From Symbiodinium natans (taxonomy: Eukaryota > Sar > Dinophyceae > Suessiales > Symbiodiniaceae), in contig CAJNDS010000415.1 in the NCBI GenBank assembly GCA_905221605.1, forward strand, positions 64,001-128,000: a stretch of DNA of 64,000 nucleotides, given 5' to 3'. Below are positions 25,301-35,617 of the stretch, in pieces. Within the stretch, counting starts at the first letter, position 1, and every line of letters begins with the position of its first letter. The notes below the pieces were generated by a model. That model did no database searches. It was not told where the DNA came from and saw only the letters and a list, made by a program, of their open reading frames with translations. A program made the position numbers and the translations under genes.

Positions 25301-27235
25301 AAAGGCTGTTGTTGCATCACGATGTTCAGCATCCTTGATTTGCCCTACAGCCGTCTTTCAGGTTGAGAGAACATCCAGGGAGCATCAGGATCCAAGTCGT
25401 GTCCCAACTCGAGGGCTTCAGGATCGCGACCGAAGTACATGCCAGCGCTTACCATCTCCTCAGCCGTTTCTTTGGCGAGCTCTGAAACACATGAATGGAA
25501 CATGCAGACATACAGACGATACAAAATACAACTGCTTACTAACTTTACATATCCCGTATAAAATGTCAGGTCGCCGAAAGAGCTTTATCACGGCTCCGCC
25601 AAGCCCTCGACATTCTGCGGAGGGCGCGCCAGTAGGCATCTTTCTTTGAGTTGAAATACAGGATCGGGGTGTTGATGGCCACGGAAAGGATGGTGAAGGG
25701 AGGTGTGGTGCCCCACTTCGCGTGCTGCTGCCGGTAAGCCCGGGATAAGGCGCCAGCGAGGCCACACTCCCCCACCATGGCACTGGTCAGGATGAGCGCT
25801 TGGGTAGATGCCGCCAGGGGCAGGATCACATCGGACCTTGACAGTATATGTCGCACCCGGTTTATTAAGGGCCCCCGGCCCTCCTCCCCCCCCCCCTTCC
25901 CCCGCTAGCCCCAGCCCCAACAGATCGACCCTCCATAAAGGAACCTTAAGTCCTCAAGCCTTTGGGTGGCCTTACAGCCTGAAGCTTTCCTGCCTTGCTA
26001 TAGAAGGCTCCTCCCGCGGCAGGCCTCGATACTGTAGCAGGTGACCCCAATCACACCTGCTAAAGTGGATTGGGCTGGCCCGTGGGCTACCACAAAATTT
26101 GTTTGGGGCCTCGTTTCGTACAGCAATTTCTACAAGTAAGGTTCTAGAACGCTTTAGATAGAACTGGCCGGGCTTAGCAGCAAAGTGGAAAATCTCAGAC
26201 GGCCATGTCTCCCCGCCAGACTGTTCCATCCATCGAGATTCATGTTGCGCCCGGTTTTGTGGACCCACCCTGTATGTTCACAAGTTTTTTGCTCGAAATT
26301 ATTCTGCGAACGCAGTTTGTTTGGGTTGCCCAGGTGAATTTGTCGAGCAAACCTTTAGGTTTCAGGTTAAGGGTGTGTCTGACTCGTCCGTGTTCCTGAA
26401 ATAACTTCTCTCTGAGGAAGCATGCGCTTAAGGCCATGCAAGCGGCATGAAGGTCTCCAGTAGGGCCATCGTTTCATTCTCATCATCGGAACTGAGAAAG
26501 GGAGGTCGGTCATGACGTAGCTCTGGTGAGGTCCCGTCACGAAAGAGTTCAGCGTCTGCTGGATACAAATTGAGGGAGTTCCGAAGACCCATTGAAGGAA
26601 TAAGGTCAATCACCAGCTTGGGCGGAGGAATCTCGAAAGCTTCCAGCAGTTTCCTCAAAGTCTTTGTGCTGGCGCTAATGGAATCTGCCTGTGCGTTTGT
26701 GAGGAAAAGCATTTTCACAGGGCCATTGCCCACATCGATGTCCTCAACGGCTTTCCGACTTGTTACAGGCTTCAAACTTATTCCACCTCTACATCTCCCC
26801 CCCCCCCCCCCTACTTGTGCATCCGCCACAAAGCCTACTCCCTCTTGGCGCAGCTCACGCCCTCATGTGTCCTCGACCATCTCGTACATTGTCTTGGCCT
26901 TCATCACCTGCAACTTCTCCATGTCAAAAACAACGCCTGACATAATGTCGTCATCTTCAACATCCAGATCAGACTCTGCTGCGTGTAGCTCTGCTGCTGG
27001 ATGCGTTGGGTCCACAGGCACCACCGCAGATTCTAGCGCTCTTTCCTTCGGTGCCTTCCACGGTGCACACACCTAGCTAGCCACGCAAAACGACCTCCCT
27101 TTTTTGCCCAGAAGAAGCTGCAAAAAGCCCTCGCGCCTTGGTGGTTTTTTTCAACGTCCCCTTCTTGGCCTTGTGTTTTGCGGTGACCTGCTGTGGCAGC
27201 ACGCCGCTTGGCGAGACGTGGAGCTGCGGCTTCAT
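22356..27235 (-). CDS. TRPM-type SLOG (LSDAT_euk) - SLATT-like membrane protein, about nine exons
   Basis: Minus-strand model. Exon 1 about 27,235-27,080 starts MKPQLHVSPSGVLPQQVTA after an in-frame stop and is lysine-rich. Exon 2 about 27,072-26,869 is acidic. Exon 3 about 26,775-26,443 has VKMLFLTNAQADS and LRKLLEAFEIPPPKLVIDLI, the start of the SLOG Rossmann-like fold seen in TRPM channels. Exon 4 about 25,822-25,578 has ALILTSAMVGECGLAGALSR, AKWGTTPPFTILSV and AYWRALRRMSRAW, its C-terminal half. Exon 5 is about 25,487-25,363. Exon 6, about 25,205-24,180 (over 300 codons), is a helical linker ending in membrane span YVSQLMLAWLIIVVSQVQ. Exon 7 about 24,085-24,000 has span DVVFILAVVRL. Exon 8 is about 23,175-23,040. 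Exon 9, about 22,910-22,356, has DDHYSPLQPDLYIQFRLLER, two spans (VWVFKIIVLLCTVACAVLA; AVVVITALSSSCTTWAEF) and a coiled tail, the SLATT/DUF4231-like arrangement. SLOG domains bind nucleotide-derived ligands, and SLATT helices are proposed membrane effectors. Exon joins are inferred. Confidence 0.75.
23729..23849 (+). repeat. Long perfect TTTAGGG array with short inverted tail
   Basis: About fourteen uninterrupted TTTAGGG heptamers (23,729-23,826) are followed within a few bases by two and a half CCCTAAA units in the opposite orientation (23,832-23,849). It lies in the intron between exons 7 and 8 of the SLOG/SLATT gene. Perfect copies suggest recent addition or homogenisation. Confidence 0.95.
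25242..25268. repeat. (CA)n microsatellite
   Basis: Thirteen to fourteen CA dinucleotides immediately upstream (gene sense) of SLOG/SLATT exon 6. On the gene strand it reads (TG)n. Confidence 0.95.
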
Positions 27236-27739
27236 TGCTCAGAGCTCGCCCGAGCTGTGTCGGAATTCGGTTCTGGGGATCGTCTACCGGGCCTGGAACC
27301 CGACGGATTCTGGAAGGAGTTGGTCTGGGCCTAGAAGGAAGTTTTAGGTTCGACGCTGGAGGTTATCTTTGAACCTGAGAAGGCCGCGGCACGGCAATCA
27401 TCGCAACGAGCACAAGCTCGGGTTCAGGTTAGGGTGATCAGGTGATGTAATGACGAGGCACATGAAGCAGGCTCGCCGAAGGCCTTTCATGATCGGAAAA
27501 GGGCGGGGTGAACTTATTCCTTGCCCACTGAGAGTGTCAACCCGGGAACCAATGGATGATTTTGGCCTGCGCCCACTGACTGCTCAGCGCACAGGCACTG
27601 GTGCAGGTGCTGCAGAGGACGGTGTTCACGCGCTGGCCCCGATTCTTCCTTTTCGGTCTGGGAAAGTTGAAGGGCCAAGACATCTTGCATGTGGACATGT
27701 TCTTAACAGTATACCTTTGAAACAAATAAAATAGGTCTC

Positions 27740-29905
27740 CCCCAACCTCCTCACACTCACTGCTGTCGTGGGGCAGATCAGCCCAGATGTGCACAGCCCG
27801 CCTGCCAATGCATTTGAGAATTCGCAGCTTCGGGCCGATTTTAAGTCCACAGTCTTCTGCTTACCTGAATCGGGTGTACGTCGGAGGGCTTCGAGAGTTT
27901 GTATAATTGAAGGTTTGCCGGCCCAAACCCCTTTTTGTCTCTATCCGCAAGCCGAGGGCCACCATGTCAAGATTTCTGGCCGAGGAGCGTCCACGCATGG
28001 CCGCGGCCACATGCGGCGGCCAGCGAGCTGCACAGAATAACCTTGGCCGGGGAACCAAATGAGTGCGTAAAGCATTCAATACGCAGGTGCCACATATACC
28101 CAGGCGAATCGTCAAAAGCTTCCTTGCCCTGGCATCTTCTAACATGTCCTGTAATCCTGCTGGAAGCCTGTCAACTGTTCCCTCCTGTCCCGTTGAGACG
28201 ATGTTTTTCATGCAGTCATTAAGCATCTTTATGGTTGTAGCATGCTTGAGCGTTTACCTCTCCAGAGAACTGCCCAGCCGCATCGGCTTCAATGCTCGCT
28301 TCTCCTGCACGCCAAATAGAAAAAGTCTGAAGAAGCTCTAGATGTAGCGGAGACCCAAACCAGCTCAGAGCAAGGCGAGCTAAGATTAGGCGATGTTGCT
28401 GGTCCAGCTTAGGCTCGCGCAAAGTTGTGGAGCACATAGCACATAACCTCACATGGTCACATGGCCCAAAACGCACGCCTGATGCTGCAAAGAGTTCCAC
28501 GGCGCTCTGCCATTGGCTGCCCTTCTCCATAGCCTCAGCAGATCGAGGTCTTGGATTTCTGGGCCCTCGCAGATGTCAAACAAGAGCAGACGACTCCCAA
28601 GGACCGCCACCTCCAGCAAAGCCGGATGAAGGCCCTAAAGCTAAATCGTAACCCCACTCGCATCCACTCGCACCCAAGGTGAATCTCGCAACGAATAGAA
28701 CTTAACCCCCCCTCCCAAAGCAGCTCTTGGTTGTTTTTTGGACAAGTGGCACTGACTCCGGCGCTGACTGTCACGAGAGTTGGCTCGACACCTGCCTGCT
28801 GTGAAGCTCTGGTGGTTCCGATGCTTCTGCCGTTTGGGAGATGGGACCCGAATACTTTCGAGCATTCCAGGGCTCAAGTAGGTCGTAAGCTTTACACCCG
28901 CTTGTGGGGCATTGGCATGGCTGCCATAGCCACGCAAAGCGCACCTTTTCTTGCCAGAAGGGCCGTGCCTTCCCTCTAAGACCCATCCCCAAGCCGAAAC
29001 CGTAAGAAACGCTCCCGAAGGCCTCCCTCAAGTGCTGGAAGCAGCTCAGCGCCACCGTCCACGCGCTACCTCTCTCACAGGCACTGATCAGCCTCACTGG
29101 AAGATGTGAGGAAAACAAAGATTGAAGGAGGTTGTGGGATGCAGCGTTCCAGGAATTGTGCCGACTAATGACAGGGCTCTGGTGGCTGGCGTGGGGTGGC
29201 AACCTTCTCTGAAACCGAAACTTCAGCCGTTCTCCAGTCACAAGCAGCAAAATCCAACAATCTGTGAAGTACCCGGCAACGCATTGTGCGTCACGATGTC
29301 CGCGCGCAGGCTTGCCTGTTGCAGCTCCTCCCGGGGTTTCAGCGTTCTGGGCTTGTCGCACAGCTGGCAATGCCTCGAGTGACTTGCACTCATGTTGCGG
29401 GCATGCTGACTGCGGGCAAAGCGATGGATGATGGATGATGGGCGCGTGAAGGCAATGAAGGCGATAATGGCGATGGTGGTGGTGATGGTGATGATGAGGA
29501 GCAGATGAATGAAATGGGTTCAACCTTGACAATGCTAAGTCCCAACTACCCTATACTGACGGCCTCAATAAACCAGGAAAGCCATCCCATGAAAGCCATC
29601 AGAGTCACTGTCACCTAAGCGTCCCCAAGCCCCCAGAGTCCTGAAAACAGTGCAAGGATTTGGCCCACTGAGAGCCTGCAGCCCGAGTTGAGGAAGAGTT
29701 CGGTGGGTTGGGTTGTCACTTTTCATGTTGGGTTTAGTAAGTTTAGTATTTAGGCCTTCGATGGCCCGACATACGATGTATTCTTCGCACTTGTGGAACT
29801 GTCACTTTAACTTTGCCCCGCGCGAGCCAAGCTGCCCGCCTTTGCCGAAGGCGCTAACTAGAGTGTTGAAGAGGATTGTGTCTACCTGCGCAGGTTGAGG
29901 TGGCT
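27740..29905 (-). CDS. PPR protein gene with non-PPR C-terminal exons
   Basis: Minus-strand exons. About 29,896-29,820 has VDTILFNTLVSAFGKGGQLG. About 29,100-28,990 has RLISACERGSAWTVALSCFQ. About 28,545-28,330 has EAMEKGSQWQSAVELFAASG and continues with HRLILARLALSWFGSPLHLE. These are PPR-type helical hairpins. Two further exons lack the motif but are clearly coding: about 28,235-28,040 (MLNDCMKNIVSTGQEGTVDR, then ARARKLLTIRLGI) and about 27,845-27,735 (LKIGPKLRILKCIGRRAVHI, WADLPHDSSECEEVGG). They probably form the C-terminal part. The protein is expected to bind organelle RNA. At least one or two repeat exons between 29.1 and 29.8 kb are probably missed. The gene lies upstream of the SLOG/SLATT gene on the same strand. 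Confidence 0.68.
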
Positions 29906-30565
29906 GTCTTGTTCATGTCATGTCTGCTAAGATTGCTTTGAACTACACACATACAAAGCCAATTGCACAGGGTAGAAAAAGGATACTCCGCAACCAAAGT
30001 TTAGAGGACATACACGACAGAAGTCCGTCTGGGGAGCACGAGCTACACAGCAGCAAGCCCAGGCCCAAGAGGCAGAATCTAGAACCAAGCAGTGGCCAGT
30101 CTCACATACGTGCAAAGGATAGGGCACTCCAGCATAAACCCACAATGGACCAGACAAGGAAGTTGGACAATGCAAACGCCGGGCAATACGATCTCCAAGA
30201 GCCCGCCATATGAGCGTTCCAACAGTGTCAGCGATCAGCCGGCTGAAAACACCCGAAGCACAGCAAAATCTCCCACCAATTCCTCTCAAAGGTCACAGTC
30301 AGGCATAGCTGCGGTATCCGTGATACGCCCAAGCTTCCACTGGCACCCTCGGGCAGTGCATCCGTCACGTGGGCCAACGCAGGAACGCCCACAGCATCGC
30401 AAGTCCCGGCATTCACGCAGTGAAGGCCCACGAAATTCCGTACCCAGCAAGGGCAGCAGAGGCCTCTTCTAAGCACAAACATGAGCAAGTGTCAGTGTAT
30501 GTATGATATATGAGTATTCAGTGATGAACAAAATCGATATGTCTACACGAGCACATTTATTCACA

Positions 30566-30610
30566 TGCGTATATATATATATATGGACACACCCCCCCCC
30601 CATGACCCAT
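30566..30610 (-). repeat. Left boundary element: TA tract plus poly-C, inverted relative to 33,085-33,135
   Basis: Read on the minus strand this is GGGTCATGGGGGGGGGTGTG followed by an eight-unit TA tract and CATGTG. The same order (GGGTCATG, G-run, TGTG, TA tract, CATGTG) occurs on the plus strand at 33,085-33,135. The pair encloses the repeat island. Confidence 0.7.
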
Positions 30611-30754
30611 CCAGATCTGTTTCCCTCGTAAATACCGTTTAAAACCCGATCGTGCCCTATGCCGTTTTTTGCTACTCTCAGTGGCTGTATCTCGACAAAA
30701 CAGACCCCACACGGCCCGCAAGACTGGACGCCGAGACGCGCGAGACCAAAAAAC

Positions 30755-31560
30755 CAAAAAAACCATCTTTTTTAGAGAATGGGGAGGGGATGTTGAAAAA
30801 GATGGCTTTTTTGGTTTTGCCTCGTAAAAAGATGGTTTTTCATAGAAAAACCAACTCTTCCCACGTAAAAAGATGGTTTTGGTCTGGTCTGCCTCAGGAA
30901 AACCATCTTTTTACGAGGGAAAAGTTGGTTTTTGGCTCCAAAACCATCTTTTTACGAGGTAAAAGTTGGTTTTTGTGTCCAAAACCATCTTTTTACGTGG
31001 GAAAAGTTGGTTTTGCTATGGAAAACTATCTTTTTACGAGGCAAAACCAAAAAAACCATCTTTTTCAAAATCCCCTTCCCATTCTCTAAAAAAGATGGTT
31101 TTTTTGGTTTTTTGGTTTTGCCTCGTAAAAGATGGTTTTGGAGTCAAAAAACAACTTTTACCTCGCAAAAAGATGGTTTTCCTGAGGCAGTCCAGACCAC
31201 AACCATCTTTTTACGTGGGAAAAGTTGGTTTTTCTATGAGAAACCATCTGTTTACGAGGCAAAACCAAAAAAACCATCTTTTCAACATCCCCTCCCCATT
31301 CTCTAAAAAAGATGGTTTTTTTGTTTTTTTTTGTTTTGCCTCGTAAAAGATGGTTTTGGAGCCAAAACCAACTTTTACCTCGCAAAAAGATGGTTTTGGC
31401 GTGGTGTTCTTAAGGAAAACCATCTTTTTGCGAGGGAAAAGTTGGTTTTCCTATGAAAAACCATCTTTTTACGAGGCAAAACCAAAAAAACCATCTTTTT
31501 CAAAATCCCCTCCCCATTCTCTAAAAAAGATGGGTTTTTTGTTTTTTGGTTTTGCCTCGT
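30755..31560. repeat. Foldback satellite built from inverted copies of short modules
   Basis: About 800 bp consist of two modules in both orientations. One is AAACCATCTTTTTACGAGG (and its complement, CCTCGTAAAAAGATGG). The other is a longer unit around TAGAGAATGGGGAGGGGATG (about 30,770-30,800 in one orientation; about 31,060-31,095, 31,282-31,310 and 31,500-31,525 in the other). Complementary modules alternate closely, so a single strand could fold into a chain of hairpins. Open frames exist on both strands (peptides such as KTIFLRGKSWF and YEAKPKKPSF), but they are consequences of the repeat. There is no sign of a gene. Confidence 0.9.
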
Positions 31561-31649
31561 ACCTCTCTCGGGCCAGAACCGTTCAGCTCTACATGTAGCT
31601 ATGCTTGGAGGCTCGTTGGTTTTGGTCAGTCTTATATTTATCTCAGCAA

Positions 31650-33060
31650 TAGCATTCCTATTCCTATTAATGTAAAAGGGTTCCTAACCATCTTTATAGG
31701 ACTTCTTTTCATTTTACTTATATTCTTATGAACTTTCAGAGGGTTCTTATTCAACATCAGAGGATTCCTAATACTTTTCAACAGGGTTCTTATGCATTTC
31801 AACAAGGTTCTTCATCATTTTCAAGTGGCTCTTTTAATTCCAACACGGTTCCTCTGAAATAAAAAATCTTTTTAAGATTCATATTGGTGCCTATTCATTT
31901 TCGTGAGTTTCCAAGTAATTTTAATGGTATTCTTAGAAAATTGAATAGCATTCCTCGAACTATTAATTAGGAATCACATTAAGTCTAACAGGAAGCCAAG
32001 AAATTTTGAAAAGGAACCACATTAAATTTTGTAGGATTCCTATTGGTTCCTATTATTTTTAGTAGGATTCCTCTTCATTTTAAAAGGATTCCTATCAATT
32101 GGTAATAGGGTTCTTAAAAATTTTACTGGGGTTCCTAATAAACTCCGATTAACGTCAAAGGGTTCCTGACCATCTTAATGGGACTCCTCTACCATTTCAG
32201 AATATTCTTATGAATTTTCATAGGGTTCTTATTCAATGTAGAAGGATTCCGAATACGTTTTTGTAAACAGGGTTCTTATGAATTTCAACAAGGTTCTCAA
32301 TCATTTCAAAGTGGCTTCTTTTAGTTTCAATAGGGGCCCATCTGAAAATGAAAAGGGCTCATACTTCTTTTTAGGATTCCTATTGGTTCCTATTCATGTT
32401 TGTGACTTGCAAAGAAATTGGAATGGTTTTTTCTGGAGATTTGAATAGCATTCCTGTCCCATTAATTCTAATGGGAATCACATGAATTCTAACAGGAAGC
32501 CTAGAAATCCGAACCACATTTATTTTTATAGGATTCCTATTGGTTCCTATTAGTTTAGTAGGATTTCTCTTCATTTTCAATGGATTCCAATAGGGTTCTT
32601 ATGATTTTTAGTGGTGTTGCTTATAAATTCTAATTGATGGTAGGACCCTCTTCATTTAAAAAATCTTAATTTGTAAAAGGGTTCTTATGAATTTTAGTGG
32701 GGTTCCTCATAAATTGAATAGGATTCTAATTCATCATAACAAGATTAAGAGAAATATTAATAGGATTCCTATTTAGATTAAATGGAATTCCCACATTCCC
32801 GTGAATTCAAAAAGGGTCCCTTTTCATTTTGACAGGCTCCCTACTATTCTTCATGGAGGCCCTATTATTTTTCTACATTTTAATAGCATTCCCATGACGT
32901 TTGATAGGGAGTTCCTCTGACTCAAATATGATTCCAAGTCATTATTCCTATTGATTCAATAAAGAGTCTTATTAATCTTAATAGGGCTCGTATGAATTTC
33001 ATAGGGTTTTCGTTCAACTAAGAGGGTTCTTATTAAATTCATAGCTATGACTATGTATGG
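31650..33060. repeat. AT-rich repeat block with a roughly 480-500 bp higher-order unit
   Basis: The block consists of degenerate lines such as AGGATTCCTATTGGTTCCTA and GGGTTCTTATGAATTT. A higher-order duplication is visible. GGGTTCCTAACCATCTT at 31,678 recurs as GGGTTCCTGACCATCTT at 32,160, offset 482 bp. The block AGGATTCCTATTGGTTCCTA at 32,033 recurs at 32,529, offset 496 bp. A diverged partial third unit follows 32,650. Base composition differs sharply from the flanking DNA. No coding potential. Confidence 0.85.
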
Positions 33061-33084
33061 ATTTCTTACTCCGACACGGCCTCA

Positions 33085-33180
33085 CGGTGGGTCATGGGGG
33101 GGGGGGGTGTGAGCATATATATATATATATCATGTGTATATATATATATATACACATATATATATATGTATATACACGTA
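33085..33180 (+). repeat. Right boundary element: poly-G, TGTG and long TA tract
   Basis: GGGTCATG, a run of 11 G, TGTGAGC, then a compound TA/CATGTG tract extending to about 33,178. It is the inverted counterpart of 30,566-30,610. Confidence 0.75.
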
Positions 33181-33419
33181 TGTGTAGGCACAGGCAGGAC
33201 TCCGGCACGGCTGCCGCCAACAAGACCCGTTAACATGCCCGAATGATTCTACGCAGCAGGCGCAAACAAGCTACAAAGCAAAGGCAAAACAACCACAAGA
33301 GCCCAAGAGCCCAAAACAATAGACATCAATATACTTGATATCAAGGCTTTGTCAGTCATGTAGGAAATAAACATACTATCATCAGAAAGACTTTATATAA
33401 TGAGTTTTTTATAGCAATC

Positions 33420-33540
33420 AACACCACCCAATGACAGTCCACCTTGAGCTGCCGAGCGCAGGCGTCAGCAAACAAATGCGCTGCCATCTGCCACTTCCTG
33501 ACATCAGGGATTCTCGCGGTTTGGCCCTGCGACTTGGCTA
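33420..33540 (-). CDS. PPR-like candidate exon
   Basis: The minus-strand segment KWQMAAHLFADACARQLKVD has the W-x-x-A-x-x-L/F pattern of the second helix of a PPR hairpin and follows a possible acceptor (GTCGCAG) near 33,530. A possible neighbouring exon at about 33,880-33,760 (minus) reads FKFPATLAQHEAALRTLLAR. No further repeats are evident. This may be a remnant of a PPR gene or a very short one. Confidence 0.35.
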
Positions 33541-34257
33541 TGGGGGCTGATTGCTGGGGAGCTAGTCAGGTTGACTTCTTCGCAGTTTGCCGCTGCCGAT
33601 TGCCGCAATATGGTTGGTGCTCCATATAGCGATGACCCCATGCTTCCCCGCCTCGTTCCTCTTGCAGACTCTTGCAGCTGACTCAGATGGCAAGGAATCC
33701 CCAACCCAACCCTGTAAACCGGCCAGCGAACAGAACTCAGGGGTGCGCATCCAAGCGTCCGTGCCCGATCGCAGGCGCTGAGTGCCTGGCCAACAGAGTC
33801 CGCAGGGCAGCTTCATGCTGGGCCAAGGTTGCTGGGAACTTGAAGGTGCAGACCGGCCTTTGAATCTTAAAGGCAGGCCTTTCCAAGACCCGAAAACCGG
33901 GAATTGAAGCAAACAAAAATCCCAGTTGAAACCCATGTGAAACAAAACTGTCTCGATCAATCCGGCAAAGGGACCAGCCTGACTTCCTACAATCTGTTTA
34001 CTCGGCGCTGTCTCTGGTATCCGAGCAATTGAGACCGACTGAGACCTAACCCTAAACCCTAAAATCCCTAAAAGCCCAGCAAACTCCTTTTATGTCCTCG
34101 CCCCGGACAGGGCGGGGAGGAGGGGGGCCGTGGGCTGGCCACTTGGCTTTCCGTAATCCCTTCTACACTTAAGGTGGGGCGCGGGACCCTAAGCCTTCAA
34201 CCCCTCAGGCCGTTCTTCTTCTTCCTTTCTTTTCTAATAGTAGCCTTAAACTCATCC

Positions 34258-34480
34258 CTACGACAAAAACACATAATCCCGGGGGCCCGAGAGAGGGGCA
34301 AAATCAGCCTCCACGATTTGAAGAAATCCCGCCTTGGTGTACATGGGAAGTGTTGGCTGCTGGTTCTCAGGAACCAGAAGCAGCTGTGCGACGGCATGCT
34401 CCTCGAAATGCGTAGTCGGGCTTCCGCTTCTCTTGCGAAGTGTATCTGTGCATATAGTGCGCGAAACATGCTTGTCCAGC
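34258..34480 (-). CDS. C-terminal exon of a GNAT-type N-acetyltransferase
   Basis: The minus-strand exon encodes AVAQLLLVPENQQPTLPMYT, then KAGFLQIVEADF, and ends DYVFLS at a stop (34,258). The 'LxVxxxNxxAxxxYxKxGF' pattern is the signature of the last strand-helix-strand part of the GNAT fold, which transfers acetyl from acetyl-CoA to amines. The acetyl-CoA-binding loop (Q/R-x-x-G-x-G/A) that should come just before is not seen. It must lie in an upstream exon, or be degenerate in the segment RSGSPTTHFEEHAV. The next upstream coding exon on this strand (34,862-34,530) carries a membrane span and may or may not belong to the same gene. Confidence 0.6.
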
Positions 34481-34529
34481 ATTGAGGGAACTAAAGCTAA
34501 CCCTTTGGTTCACCTCGCAGATCAGGGTC

Positions 34530-34862
34530 TCACTTCGTCTTGCTTCCGGATCCCTGCACGCCCTTATCCCTGTAGACCCCCGCAGAAACAACTATAACTA
34601 CAACAAGCGCGGACAAGACCCCTACCAGTCCAGCACCTAAGTACGTGGAAACTTGAAACAAGGTCTCCCAGGTATTGGCGGCCGCGCCCCGCACGGCCTT
34701 GGACGCTGGATGAAGGTTTGCTAGGGCTTCTCGACGCAATTTGGCGCTTGGGGCGTTCGGTGCTGCCCGGATGAAAGAGCTGGCTTGTATTCGTGGTGAG
34801 AAAAACGTCCAGGCTTCTTGAACCGAAGTTTTTCGATTTCGTTTCAGGCTCGAGTTGAAGAT
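34530..34862 (-). CDS. Exon encoding a C-terminal single membrane span
   Basis: An open segment of about 110 codons on the minus strand starts after an in-frame stop and reads FNSSLKRNRKTSVQEAWTFF. It continues with a basic/alanine-rich helix (APNAPSAKLRREALANLHP), then the strongly hydrophobic LGAGLVGVLSALVVVIVVSA and a short basic tail ending GSKTK at a stop (34,533). This looks like the tail of a single-pass membrane protein. A competing frame over the first part (starting MAWGFGFGNHLAAPCIIG at about 34,938) is also open. If the exon ends before the stop, it could splice to the GNAT exon about 50 bp downstream. No family is recognised. Confidence 0.5.
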   Translation of the reverse strand: MFNSSLKRNRKTSVQEAWTFFSPRIQASSFIRAAPNAPSAKLRREALANLHPASKAVRGAAANTWETLFQVSTYLGAGLVGVLSALVVVIVVSAGVYRDKGVQGSGSKTK

Positions 34863-35464
34863 CTAACAGATCTGATATCGATATTCCAATGATGCATGGT
34901 GCTGCCAGATGATTCCCAAAACCGAAGCCCCATGCCATCCTATGCCATCCTATGAATCCTATGCCACCTTGTGCCCTGAACTGCCCTCAACGCTCTGGCA
35001 TGCTCTGGCTATGCTTGCAGGTCCAGCTGCCATGGGCACAGTCTTTGCCGCCGGCACGGTGTCGGCATCGGGCAGATGTCGCCATGCCATCTTCAGCGGC
35101 CCGAATCTCAACACACTAGGACACCGGATGTATGAAGCTGGCCTTGGAAATTGGCTGGGATATATTTTTTGGTAGATTCTCGGTCATGAACCAGGAAATA
35201 GCTGCAAGCACCCCATCCGCAAGTCCGGATGAAGGCGCTGAACATGAGGGTGATTAAGAGCCAAACCAGCAAATCAAGGAAAGTTTAGGGGCAGCCTTAC
35301 TCTACTAACTTTAGTTAAGGGAATTTTATTTGTAAGACTCATTAACCCAATTTGGGGCCCTTGTCACCCCCGGGGCCGTTCTAGGGCTTTTTCGCTCCCG
35401 CATAGCTGGCCGAACAAAGTCCTGAGCTGTAAGGGTTATAACCCTAAACCCGTAAACCCTAGAG

Positions 35465-35615
35465 GGCTTAAGGTTCAGAAGCCCAACCTCCCGGTCATCC
35501 CTGCGCTCCCTTTTCCATCTCAGGCATCGCAGGGCTTCGACTGCATGAGCCGAGAGGCGGCCAGCGAGGGCCACCGACTCGGCGCAGCGCTCGGCAGCTT
35601 CCTGCAGGAGCCCAC
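35465..35615 (-). CDS. Helical candidate exon abutting a telomere-type array
   Basis: The minus-strand segment reads LLQEAAERCAESVALAGRLS, then EALRCLRWKRERRDDREVG, an unbroken amphipathic/charged helix with strong coding character. Its upstream edge is within a few bases of the TTTAGGG array at 35,618-35,703, so the array would end at or next to the splice acceptor. It is possibly an upstream exon of the membrane-span/GNAT segments at 34.2-34.9 kb. No family is recognised. Confidence 0.45.
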
Positions 35616-35617
35616 CC

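Noticed and set aside
29927-30488. Overlapping ORFs on both strands
   Set aside because: No strand shows better coding character, and there is no domain or splice-like boundary.
30652-31600. Open frames of 70-145 codons on both strands
   Set aside because: They follow the foldback repeat modules exactly and encode repeated peptides; a consequence of the repeat, not genes.
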